A stretch of 64,000 nucleotides of DNA from the NCBI GenBank assembly GCA_027492635.1, contig JAPUEH010000007.1, forward strand, positions 186,001 to 250,000, written 5' to 3'. Under the pieces are notes generated by a model. It worked only from the letters and a program-made list of their open reading frames with translations, was not told the DNA's origin and did not search any database. The number at the start of each line of letters is the position of its first letter. Position 1 is the first letter of the stretch. The stretch is from Candidatus Saccharimonadota bacterium (GTDB lineage Bacteria > Patescibacteriota > Saccharimonadia > Saccharimonadales > Saccharimonadaceae). Of the stretch, positions 1-8,471 are shown in pieces. A program made the translations under genes and the position numbers.

Positions 1-1523
1 TCGATAACATTCTTGACTGCTTGCGCCTGTTCGGGTGCGACACCATTTGCCGTGAGTGCTTCCTCCGCGGCAGCGCCACCAGTTCTCAGTACATCACCTG
101 CATTTACGCGTACATCTTCTTGTCCAAGCTCGCCAGTAGGCGCAAGGGCATTTGCAAATTGATCGGCTTTTTTCGTTACCTTGAAGCCGTGCTGTTCAGC
201 AACGCGGAGGGCTGCGTTTTGAGTGCCGTCGTGGTAGTAGGTGCGGTAGGTCGTACCGTCGACGATGCGGTCAGTGTAGCGCATGCCTGCGGCTGGCGCA
301 CGGTGGCCGTCGCCCGCAAGACCAATTGCCTGGCTGATCATTGTAGATGGTGGACGGTTGCCGGCATTTGCCCAGAAGTCTGTATTCATGGCAATGACTT
401 GGACATTTTTGCCTTTTGGCATTGGACGATCCATCGTGGCGCCATTGGCATCAAAGAGCGGTTTGAGCATTTTTGCTTTAGGGTCGTTGAAGACACCGCT
501 ACCTTCTGTGTTTGGTGATGCAATAATTTTGACAGAGATATTGTCGGGAAGTGTGCCGCCGTTTTCGCGGGCGATGCGATCAAGCGCGTCCTGGACGCCT
601 TGCGTACCTTCGGAATAGCCGACGATTTCGACGGTGCCGTTTTTATTGGCTCGGTATGCGTCATATACTTTTTGTGCAGAAATTGCCGACGACTGGTCAA
701 GCGTATGAGTGTCGCCAGGTGTCGCCCATGTTTTAATCTGAGCAGGATAATCAATACCAATTGTTTTGTCGCCTCGTAGGCCAAGACTATTGGCGATTGG
801 GCGCATCGCATCGCCATCTGGCATACCGCGGCCACCAACGAGAATCTGGGTGTCGGCTGTATTGAGAATCTCGCCGTGTTGAATGAGGGTGTCATGAGTG
901 GTCATTGTGGTGTCGCTTCCAAGTTCGATACCTTTGTAGCGAAGGCCGACGCTCACGCCAGCGGCAAGTGTTGCGAGGGTGCCAGCAGCAAGCATTGTTT
1001 TGTTGCGATTAATAAATTTATTGAAACGTGTGCGGCGCGAATCTCCGTCTTGTGCTGCATGCGCAGCTCGGTGTTCGTCGCTCCTTGCTTTTATAGCGCC
1101 AAGTTTATCGATAGCTGCAGCGTAGGCGAGTGTCGGCGCAGTGCTAAGAAGCATTGAAAAATTGCCAAGCTTACGGACTGCGCTTTTACGGAGCGAACGT
1201 TTCTCTTTCTGCTCCGGTGTGCTATCTTCGTCGGCATCAAGTGTCTCGTCCGAAAGGATCTCGGCAAAGTGTGCCCGAGTTTCGTCATCTGCGATAATCT
1301 CGTCGCCTTTTTTGTCGACATCTGCGAGTGAGTTTTTTGTAATGTCTTCAAACGTTGCGTTGTTTGTAGGCCCAGGGACGTCAACGAGTGTCATGCTGCC
1401 GTCTTCTTCATAATGGACAGCTTTTTTGCCACCAGGCACGAGTGCACCTTCGTGGATTTTAAGGCGACGTGGCGCTGGAGCTTCGTCATTTGTTGGGGTG
1501 GTGGTTCGTTCTAGGGTTTTCAT
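1..1523 (-). CDS. PE-PPE/cutinase-like membrane-anchored serine hydrolase (3' end outside window)
   Basis: One minus-strand frame stays open from an ATG at 1523 to the window edge, about 507 codons, so the gene is truncated by the window. The N-terminal ~170 residues are acidic and polar, then comes one hydrophobic segment (about residues 172-193), then an extracytoplasmic hydrolase domain. That domain contains GYSEG (Ser near residue 302), the GxSxG nucleophile elbow, in a context resembling the actinobacterial PE-PPE domain (a cutinase-like alpha/beta hydrolase): a valine-glycine rich strand before it and an SPNTEGSG stretch after it. PE-PPE enzymes act on acyl esters. An action on host envelope lipids would be inference. 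No strong Shine-Dalgarno precedes the start. Family assignment is by motif reading only. Confidence 0.7.
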   Translation of the reverse strand, partial: MKTLERTTTPTNDEAPAPRRLKIHEGALVPGGKKAVHYEEDGSMTLVDVPGPTNNATFEDITKNSLADVDKKGDEIIADDETRAHFAEILSDETLDADEDSTPEQKEKRSLRKSAVRKLGNFSMLLSTAPTLAYAAAIDKLGAIKARSDEHRAAHAAQDGDSRRTRFNKFINRNKTMLAAGTLATLAAGVSVGLRYKGIELGSDTTMTTHDTLIQHGEILNTADTQILVGGRGMPDGDAMRPIANSLGLRGDKTIGIDYPAQIKTWATPGDTHTLDQSSAISAQKVYDAYRANKNGTVEIVGYSEGTQGVQDALDRIARENGGTLPDNISVKIIASPNTEGSGVFNDPKAKMLKPLFDANGATMDRPMPKGKNVQVIAMNTDFWANAGNRPPSTMISQAIGLAGDGHRAPAAGMRYTDRIVDGTTYRTYYHDGTQNAALRVAEQHGFKVTKKADQFANALAPTGELGQEDVRVNAGDVLRTGGAAAEEALTANGVAPEQAQAVKNVI

Positions 1524-1625
1524 GCTACTTGATTTCCATAAGGTTATGTATTCATACTATCATATATTTTGTTTATTGTCAATAATGTTATGCTTAGTTA
1601 ATGTAAAGGTGGTATACTGGTACAG

Positions 1626-2927
1626 ATGTCTAGAAAAAATCTTACCCCTATAAAAGTAGCGCTCAGTCATATTGTTGGCGGTGGGCAAACGATAGGTACG
1701 CTCGAAACTGGTAAGAAGTGTCTTGTGTGGGGTGGGTTGCCAGGTGAAACAGTTGTTGTGCAGCCGACAAAAAGTAAGTCATCGTATGTCGAGGGTGTCA
1801 CCACGGAAGTGATATCTGAGTCACTAGAAAGGGTGGCGCCACGCGATCCACAGAGCTATCTGAGCACAAGTCCATGGCAGATTATGGATTTTTCAGCCGA
1901 AGCGCATTATAAGTCCGCATTGATTGAAGAAGCGTTCGAGCTGCATGATATTGTGTTGCCGAACGCAATTGAGACATATAGTGACGGGCACGAATATGAG
2001 TACCGCAATAAAGTAGAGTTTAGTTTTTGGTTTGATACGGAGACGGAGCGGTTGAGTTTGGCATTTTTTCGACGTGGAACACACGGCAAGATTGCGGTTG
2101 AGGCGACAAGTCTGGCATCGACGGCAATTACATCGGTGTCGCAGCAAATTGTCAAAGCGCTTAATGAGCTTGGTGTGGGTGGGCGAGTACTCAAGACGCT
2201 ACTCGTCCGCAGCAGTCAAAACGGACAGATTGCCTGGCAACTCTATGTAAAGGATGAGGGCTTTGACACACGAGCGCTCATTCGGCAACTGGACGAAATG
2301 GCGAACTGCGGCGAGATTATCTATTCAAACCCAAAGAGTCCGGCCAGTGTCGTGACGAGGCGACTCTACCAAGGTGAGCAGATTGTGCTTGAAGATTCAA
2401 TTTTGGGCGTGCCATTTCGTTATGCGACTGAAGGCTTTTTTCAGATAAATCTGCCTGTATACGAGCAGGCTCTCGGCGATATGCGGGCGTGGGTGCCAGC
2501 AGACAAGCCAGTTGTCGATATGTATAGCGGTGTGGGCACGATTGGGCTCACGATTGGCGGTGCGGATGTGACACTTGTAGAGGTGAATGAGCATGCTGTA
2601 CGAGAGATGGAGCGAAATATTGCCGAGCTCGGGCGAGTTGGTGGCGTAAAAGCAGTGCTTGCGGCAAGCGAACGTGCGCTAGAATATATCACGAGTGACG
2701 CTACTATTATTGTCGATCCGCCGCGTGCCGGGCTGCACGAGGATGTGGTGCGTAAGCTACTTGAAGCGGCACCAGAGCGTATTATCTATCTGAGCTGTAA
2801 TCCCGTCACGCAGGCTCGCGACGTGGCGCGCCTGGCCGAAGTCTACGGCGTACGTCATCATCAAGGCTACAACTTTTTCCCGCGAACTCCTCATATCGAA
2901 CATTTGGTGATTTTAGATAAAAAATAG
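1626..2927 (+). CDS. 23S rRNA (uracil-C5) methyltransferase, RlmD/TrmA-type
   Basis: This 433-residue protein has the architecture of SAM-dependent uracil-5 methyltransferases: an N-terminal TRAM-like barrel (about residues 1-70), a central RNA-binding region, and a C-terminal Rossmann domain. MYSGVGTIGL (about residue 299) is the SAM-binding loop. IVDPPRAG and then LSCNP carry the catalytic cysteine that attacks uracil C6. Family members make m5U in 23S rRNA or tRNA; which site is modified here cannot be read. TATACT at 1613-1618 lies 7 nt before the ATG, no Shine-Dalgarno is present, and the message is probably leaderless. Confidence 0.88.
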   Translation: MSRKNLTPIKVALSHIVGGGQTIGTLETGKKCLVWGGLPGETVVVQPTKSKSSYVEGVTTEVISESLERVAPRDPQSYLSTSPWQIMDFSAEAHYKSALIEEAFELHDIVLPNAIETYSDGHEYEYRNKVEFSFWFDTETERLSLAFFRRGTHGKIAVEATSLASTAITSVSQQIVKALNELGVGGRVLKTLLVRSSQNGQIAWQLYVKDEGFDTRALIRQLDEMANCGEIIYSNPKSPASVVTRRLYQGEQIVLEDSILGVPFRYATEGFFQINLPVYEQALGDMRAWVPADKPVVDMYSGVGTIGLTIGGADVTLVEVNEHAVREMERNIAELGRVGGVKAVLAASERALEYITSDATIIVDPPRAGLHEDVVRKLLEAAPERIIYLSCNPVTQARDVARLAEVYGVRHHQGYNFFPRTPHIEHLVILDKK

Positions 2928-2996
2928 ACAGATTCGTTACTTCTGTGCTATAAATAAGTTTTAAGTGTCCGTTTCGACTGAAATGAGGTGAGGGAC

Positions 2997-3380
2997 ATGC
3001 AACACATCGATGTGTTTGAAATGCTGGAGAAGCAGAACTGCAATGTGCTGGTGTGCAGTTTCGTGTCTGAAGGTGGTGAAGCTCCTGGACGAGAGGTGAA
3101 GACGCCTTGCGAGATCGCTCGACATGTGCGAGTCCAAGCGGGAGAGGAGGCCTTCTTCCGCCTGGAGTGGCGATACCCGCTGCTACGTTTCGTGACTGCG
3201 CAGTGCCGGCTGGACAAAGTGGAGGTCGACGAGACGCAAATCAGCCTACGGGATGTGATCGTGCAATTCCGTCAGGCCGATGTAGATCACGGCCACGCGT
3301 GTCTCGACGAGCTGAAGCTGTCGGCCGCAGAGCTGCGTCGACCGCTCGCACATGTACACCAGACATCTGCTCCTGCATGA
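2997..3380 (+). CDS. Hypothetical protein with atypical codon use
   Basis: This 127-residue gene has its own signals: TGC-TATAAA at 2946-2954, a strong AGGTGAGGG ribosome site just before the ATG at 2997, and an intrinsic terminator after the stop. A GTG at 2988 is possible but lies inside the ribosome site. The protein is soluble and mixed alpha/beta in look, with four cysteines, and no family was recognised. Codon choice is strongly biased to G/C at the third position (CTG, GTG, GAG, AAG), unlike the flanking genes, which suggests transfer or unusually high expression. The similarly isolated gene at 16486-16896 has the same feel. Confidence 0.6.
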   Translation: MQHIDVFEMLEKQNCNVLVCSFVSEGGEAPGREVKTPCEIARHVRVQAGEEAFFRLEWRYPLLRFVTAQCRLDKVEVDETQISLRDVIVQFRQADVDHGHACLDELKLSAAELRRPLAHVHQTSAPA

Positions 3381-3414
3381 CGAGCACTCATCATCCGCCA
3401 ACTGTTTTTCGGGT

Positions 3415-3466
3415 AAGCAAATTTCTGCCTGCTCTAGAGAAAGGGTTGGCGGAAATTTGCTTTTTA
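3415..3466. terminator. Intrinsic terminator between convergent genes
   Basis: Arms at 3415-3429 and 3448-3462 pair over about 14 bp around an 18-nt loop, and a T5 tract follows on the plus strand. The stem touches the stop codon of the minus-strand gene (3464-3466), so it can serve both directions, though the T tract favours the plus strand. Confidence 0.8.
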
Positions 3467-3952
3467 GGAGGTTTTGATACGCCGATAGGCAAATTTGGCA
3501 ACCGTGCGCCACCCCGTTGATGCGTCGGTGTCAAACTGTTTGATCTCGCCGTTTTTGACTTCGGCAATGACAACGAGGGCTGGGTTGTAGGGGGCGAGAG
3601 TTTTGTAGTAGCGAAGATCATGCTCTCCTGCGGGTTTACGTCCAGGATAGGTGCGAGTGAATTTTTCGGTGGCGATGTCGTCAAAATATCGCGGCTGTCC
3701 TTTTGGCGGGATGTAGAGTTCAGCACGAAGTCCCATACGGGCAACGAGTTTTTGGATGTCGCCGAGCACATAGCTTGATTGCCCGTGGATGTAGGCGTAG
3801 AGTTGTTTTTTCTTTGAGAGGAATACGCTGGCCTCTCCAGTGTGACTAACGGGGATTTCGCGCGCGATCATCTGGCGCACTTCGAGATCTATGCCAAAAC
3901 GGTCTTTGGCAATTTGCTCGATAGCTTCGTCGGCGAGGAGTTGATCGTTCAT
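3464..3952 (-). CDS. Conserved-looking hypothetical protein
   Basis: A 162-residue soluble protein. The start at 3952 was chosen because upstream codons give an unlikely N-terminus and a TATACT -10 box ends 11 nt before this ATG. The N-terminal half is helical with an SKKKQLYAY strand; the C-terminal half ends in a basic tail (FAYRRIKTS). It contains a PPKGQPRYFDDIATEKF stretch and a conserved-looking EVKNGEIKQF strand. No signal peptide or membrane segment is present. It is convergent with the 2997 gene. No function is assigned. Confidence 0.65.
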   Translation of the reverse strand: MNDQLLADEAIEQIAKDRFGIDLEVRQMIAREIPVSHTGEASVFLSKKKQLYAYIHGQSSYVLGDIQKLVARMGLRAELYIPPKGQPRYFDDIATEKFTRTYPGRKPAGEHDLRYYKTLAPYNPALVVIAEVKNGEIKQFDTDASTGWRTVAKFAYRRIKTS

Positions 3953-4041
3953 GTCTATACAACAGTATACCACTTCAGGGACTAGACAAGCATGAGCGCT
4001 AGGTGTATACTTGCCCCACCAGACAAACAAGGAGAAATGGT

Positions 4042-5109
4042 ATGACTGTTCGCATGGAAGATTATCGAAGCTCTGAAACTTTTAACGCTACTGCTATGCC
4101 CCGCGATGAAAGCGGGGATTTTTTGTACAAAGAATTTTATAATCCTGTTGCCGATACAGAGGTGACCTATGAAGACGAGACGTCAAAAGCACGTATTCGC
4201 AAAGAGCGGGTAGTGATGGAAAACGGCGCGTACTATGACGTGACATCAACGCTTGCCAAGGATAGAACAGTTGATGTCGGTATTGTGGCGACGGCGGCAT
4301 GGCTTACTCACGATCAGGGTATCAATAAAGACAGAGCCCTAAGAGCTGCAAATATAGGGATTGATACGGTCTTTATTTCTCCCCAGCAAAATCTGGATCG
4401 GATTGGACATTTTGGCAAAAGTGTCTGTAATATTATCGCTATAGCCGATCATATGCACTTTCGAGATGAGCGTGACCCTGATCATTTGTGGGTTGATGGT
4501 ATTTCAAGGGGTGGCATGCACGCACTTGGTGTAGCGGCTAAAGCACCGTATATCAATGGCAAGCGTGTGATTGCGGGTGACTATACAGTTCCTTGTTTTC
4601 CTGATGGGATTGATCTAGGGAGGGATTTGCCGCAGCTGCCACAGCTTGTAGTGAATGAGTTTGGCGCGTTGACGGCATTTACTCGTCTGCCGCTCGCGGC
4701 GATGCTACATTATCCTAGGACATTTGCTATGGATCCAAAAATGTTATTTCAGCATATGAAAGAAGTGCCAACACTGCTAAGTGGTGCGACTGGGGATGCG
4801 GCGCGTAATATGCCAGACGATACGTTTGGGCATGTGACCAATTATATGGGAGATATTATGGGGCAAGGTCGCCGATGGGAGCCTATTTTTGAAAAATATC
4901 GTAATGTTACGGTAGAAAACTTTGATGGCGGCGGACACCTAAGTCTTGTCGATATGCGGTGCCAAGATAAATGGGAAAAACGGCTTCGAGCGGTACATGA
5001 AATTATCGAAAGTGAGCCGAGGATTGTTGACGCGAGTGGGGATGAGATGTGCGAAGCGGTGCGTAGTCTTGACGATAATGGATTTCGACATCGAGGGGTT
5101 GCAGCCTAA
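4042..5109 (+). CDS. Alpha/beta hydrolase (lipase-type nucleophile elbow)
   Basis: A 355-residue cytoplasmic protein. GISRGG (Ser about 155) fits the GxSxG nucleophile elbow, and a late GGGHLSL offers the catalytic histidine near residue 305, both in the order expected for an alpha/beta hydrolase. The ATG at 4042 is preceded by GGAGA at 4031-4035, which decides the start over upstream codons. The N-terminal ~95 residues before the core are an extension with no recognised domain. Substrate cannot be told. The helicase gene begins 20 bp downstream with its own promoter. Confidence 0.75.
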   Translation: MTVRMEDYRSSETFNATAMPRDESGDFLYKEFYNPVADTEVTYEDETSKARIRKERVVMENGAYYDVTSTLAKDRTVDVGIVATAAWLTHDQGINKDRALRAANIGIDTVFISPQQNLDRIGHFGKSVCNIIAIADHMHFRDERDPDHLWVDGISRGGMHALGVAAKAPYINGKRVIAGDYTVPCFPDGIDLGRDLPQLPQLVVNEFGALTAFTRLPLAAMLHYPRTFAMDPKMLFQHMKEVPTLLSGATGDAARNMPDDTFGHVTNYMGDIMGQGRRWEPIFEKYRNVTVENFDGGGHLSLVDMRCQDKWEKRLRAVHEIIESEPRIVDASGDEMCEAVRSLDDNGFRHRGVAA

Positions 5110-5129
5110 AAAATGCTACACTAGTAGTA

Positions 5130-8100
5130 ATGGACTATACTGCGCGTTACAAAAAACTCAATCAAGCTCAAAAACAAGCCGTCGATTGCATAGAAGGACC
5201 AGTGATGGTGATTGCAGGACCGGGGACGGGAAAGACAGAGCTGCTGAGTATGCGCGCAGCCAATATCTTGCGACAGACAGATGTGCTACCTGAAAATATC
5301 TTGTGCTTGACGTTTACTGAGAGTGGCTCTGTGGCGATGCAAAAACGCTTGCGCGAGATTGTGGGGCGCGATGCGTACGGCGTGTCGATTTATACGTTTC
5401 ATGCGTTTGGTACCGAGATTATGAGTCGGTATCGTGAATATTTTTATCGCGGGGCGCAGTTTCGACCGGCAGACGAATTGTCGGTGCATCGCATCATCAC
5501 CTCAATTCTCGACGGTATGGCATATGATGACCCGTTGCGGAGCAAGATGAATGGCCAGTATACGTCAATCGGCGATATTATCGGCACAATCTCTGATATC
5601 AAGCGTGCAGGTTTTACCGATGCAGAGTTTGTGCGACTACTCGATGTGACCGATGAAGCACTGGCTGTCGTTGGTAGGCTTGTTGCGGAGGTGTTTTCGG
5701 AGCGCATCAGTAAGGCGACGCCAGAGAGAATTGCCGCCATACTGCCCCAGATTATTGCTACTCGCGAGAAAATGCCGCTTGATACATTGCAGCCTTTTTC
5801 TGCGGTGCTGGCACGCAGTCTGCAACATGCTCTCGATGAATCAGCTACCCATCCAAAAGTAACTCCTCCGCTTACAGCATGGAAAAAGGAGTGGCTGACA
5901 CTCGATGCTGAACGCAAACCCATCCTGAAAGCCGACAAATATCAGGCAAAGCTGCGCTCACTCGCGCATATTTATAGTCAATATCTTGCTGTCATGCAGG
6001 AGGCTGAGCTGATAGATTTTGATGACATGATTATGCAAGTGGTGCACGCTATCGAAGTCTATACAGAGCTTCGCTATGAGTTACAAGAAAAGTACCAATA
6101 TATCATGGTCGATGAGTTTCAGGATACCAATTTGGCGCAGATGCGCATCTTGCGCAACCTTACCAATAACCCGATTGTCGAAGGTAAGCCGAATGTTTTG
6201 GTGGTGGGTGACGATGATCAGGCAATTTATGGATTTCAGGGTGCCGAGGTGGGCAATGTCATCGCGTTTAACGAGCTGTATCCAGACACACTTCGTATTA
6301 CGTTGACGGACAATTATCGCAGTGCTGCACCTATCTTGACGAGTGCGCGCGAAGTGATTAAGCAGGCGAGTGGACGACTTGAAGACAGCTATGATGATGT
6401 CGACAAGACACTCGCCCCACACCGTGAATCGACTGCTCCTGTTTCGGAAGTCGTAGAATTTGTGACACCGGATGCAGAGCGAGCATGGGTGGCGCATGAG
6501 ATTCGCGCTCTACTTGATGCGGGTGTGCCGGCAAAAGAAATTGCCGTGATTGCGCGACAGCATAAAGATTTGGTGGCGCTTGTCGGCTATTTGCAGGACG
6601 TCGACGTACCGATGAGCTACGACAGGCGTGATAATGTGCTTGATGATGAGGCGGTGGCGCAGCTTGAAAGCATTGGTCTCGTGATAGTGTCGCTGGCACG
6701 TGGTGATCACGCGGCTGCCAATGCCTTATTGCCAGAGCTACTCAGTCATCCGGCATGGGATATTGCACCGGAGACACTCTGGGACGTGAGCCTCAAGGCA
6801 AGTCAAACGCATCAAAGCTGGCTTGAAACGATGCGGCATCATGATGCACTCAAAGCGTTTTGGGCATGGTTGCAGGCAAGCGCCAAAGAATCGGAATACT
6901 TGCCGTTGGAACGCATGATAGATGTGTTGCTCGGCACAACCAAGCTGGATGGCGACTATGTCTCGCCGCTTCGAGAGTATTTTTTCCCGGCAAATGAACT
7001 TGCAAGCGATCCAGCGCGCTACATTATGCACCTTGAAAACCTGACTGCTATTCGTGCCAAGCTACGCGAACATGAGGTGGATATGACAAAACCGCGCCTT
7101 GCGAATTTTCTCGAATTTATCCAAAGGAATCGTGAGACCAATACGCATATCACAAGCCTGCGGCATGTTGGGCAAGATGGTGACGCAGTGCAATTGCTGA
7201 CTGCGCATGGCTCCAAGGGGCTGGAATTTGATCATGTATTTGTCATGAATGCGACCGAAGCGATGTGGGGTGAAAAGGCTCGTGGTCGGGCGAGGACTAT
7301 CGTATTTCCACCGCACCTTAGACTGGCACGTAATGCAGGTAGTTATGATGAGCGACTCAGGCTTTTTTATGTGGCGATGACGCGTGCACGTGATGCGCTT
7401 CATGTGTCGTATGCGCTTGAGACCGATGCCACAAAAGAGATGCTGCGGGCTGGATTTTTACCTGAAAGTACGAGTACCGTGCGCATGCACAATGATCCCT
7501 ACGAGCATAGCACGCGCCAAAAGGCGGCTGAGCGTGCGTGGTATGCGCCGCTGGTAGCGATTGACAGTGGTGTTATGCGTGAGTATCTTGCTCCGCTACT
7601 ATTTCATTACAAACTGAGTGCGACGCACGTGAATTCGTTTATCGATATTACGCAAGGTGGACCAGAAGCATTTTTGCTGAATAACTTGCTGCGTTTCCCG
7701 TCGCACCCTAGCCCGCACGCCAACTACGGTACGGCGATTCACGTGGCACTCCAGCGAGCGCATGATTATCTGCGCGCCAACAAGTCATTGCAGCCGGAAG
7801 AGGATGTGTTGCATGAGTTTGAGAGGTCACTCGAACGGATGCAGTTTAGCGATGAAGAGCGAGTGATGTACCTGGAAAAGGGCAGTGTAGCATTACGCGC
7901 GTTTTTGGCGGCAAAATACGGTGACTTTTCACCAGAGCAGCGTGCTGAGCTCAATTTTAATCATCAGGACGTATGGCTTGATGATGTACATCTAACGGGA
8001 AAGCTTGATGTTGTAGAGTTTGATAATGATGCTATGACGGCCACGGTGATGGATTATAAAACAGGTGCGGCACTGACGAGCTGGGATAAGGGTGTAGATT

Positions 8101-8414
8101 ACCAGAAGATTAAAGCGCATAAGTATCGTCAGCAGCTGCTTTTTTATAAACTGCTTATTGAGCATTCGCGCGAGTGGAGTCGCTATACGATGACGCGCGG
8201 TGTGTTGCAGTTTGTCGAACCAGATAAAACCGGACGAATCGTCTCACTCGATTTAGAGGATATCACCAAAGAGGAGCTGGAGCGATTCTCTCTGCTTGTA
8301 AAGGTGATTTGGCAGAAAGTTCAGTCATTGGACTTTCCGGATACGTCTAACTACCCTGCGACATTAGAAGGGATACGGCGATTTGAGGAAGATCTGCTGG
8401 CTGAACGAGTGTAG
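5130..8414 (+). CDS. UvrD/PcrA-type SF1 helicase fused to a RecB-like nuclease domain
   Basis: A 1094-residue fusion. Helicase motifs occur in order: Q motif and Walker A GPGTGKT (about residues 30-36), TFTESG, VDEFQDTN, GDDDQAIYGFQGA, TAHGSKGLEF and FYVAMTRAR. The C-terminal ~240 residues carry PD-(D/E)xK nuclease signatures: NYGTAIHVALQ, LTGKLDVVEF, VMDYKTG and QLLFYKLLIE. The layout matches AddA/RecB-type and standalone UvrD-exonuclease proteins that process DNA ends. No AddB or RecC partner is adjacent. TGC-TACACT at 5114-5122 ends 7 nt before the ATG, so it is probably leaderless. Confidence 0.92.
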   Translation: MDYTARYKKLNQAQKQAVDCIEGPVMVIAGPGTGKTELLSMRAANILRQTDVLPENILCLTFTESGSVAMQKRLREIVGRDAYGVSIYTFHAFGTEIMSRYREYFYRGAQFRPADELSVHRIITSILDGMAYDDPLRSKMNGQYTSIGDIIGTISDIKRAGFTDAEFVRLLDVTDEALAVVGRLVAEVFSERISKATPERIAAILPQIIATREKMPLDTLQPFSAVLARSLQHALDESATHPKVTPPLTAWKKEWLTLDAERKPILKADKYQAKLRSLAHIYSQYLAVMQEAELIDFDDMIMQVVHAIEVYTELRYELQEKYQYIMVDEFQDTNLAQMRILRNLTNNPIVEGKPNVLVVGDDDQAIYGFQGAEVGNVIAFNELYPDTLRITLTDNYRSAAPILTSAREVIKQASGRLEDSYDDVDKTLAPHRESTAPVSEVVEFVTPDAERAWVAHEIRALLDAGVPAKEIAVIARQHKDLVALVGYLQDVDVPMSYDRRDNVLDDEAVAQLESIGLVIVSLARGDHAAANALLPELLSHPAWDIAPETLWDVSLKASQTHQSWLETMRHHDALKAFWAWLQASAKESEYLPLERMIDVLLGTTKLDGDYVSPLREYFFPANELASDPARYIMHLENLTAIRAKLREHEVDMTKPRLANFLEFIQRNRETNTHITSLRHVGQDGDAVQLLTAHGSKGLEFDHVFVMNATEAMWGEKARGRARTIVFPPHLRLARNAGSYDERLRLFYVAMTRARDALHVSYALETDATKEMLRAGFLPESTSTVRMHNDPYEHSTRQKAAERAWYAPLVAIDSGVMREYLAPLLFHYKLSATHVNSFIDITQGGPEAFLLNNLLRFPSHPSPHANYGTAIHVALQRAHDYLRANKSLQPEEDVLHEFERSLERMQFSDEERVMYLEKGSVALRAFLAAKYGDFSPEQRAELNFNHQDVWLDDVHLTGKLDVVEFDNDAMTATVMDYKTGAALTSWDKGVDYQKIKAHKYRQQLLFYKLLIEHSREWSRYTMTRGVLQFVEPDKTGRIVSLDLEDITKEELERFSLLVKVIWQKVQSLDFPDTSNYPATLEGIRRFEEDLLAERV

Positions 8415-8432
8415 TTTCATCAGGCGGTGTGA

Positions 8433-8462
8433 TTGCACAGAATGTGCAAAAGATGGTACAAT
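8433..8462 (+). promoter_or_regulatory. uvrA promoter
   Basis: TTGCAC (8433-8438), an 18-nt spacer, and TACAAT (8457-8462) preceded by TGG. The predicted start is 2-3 nt upstream of the uvrA ATG at 8472, giving an almost leaderless message. No SOS-box palindrome was recognised here. Confidence 0.65.
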
Positions 8463-8471
8463 AGGTTAGAT

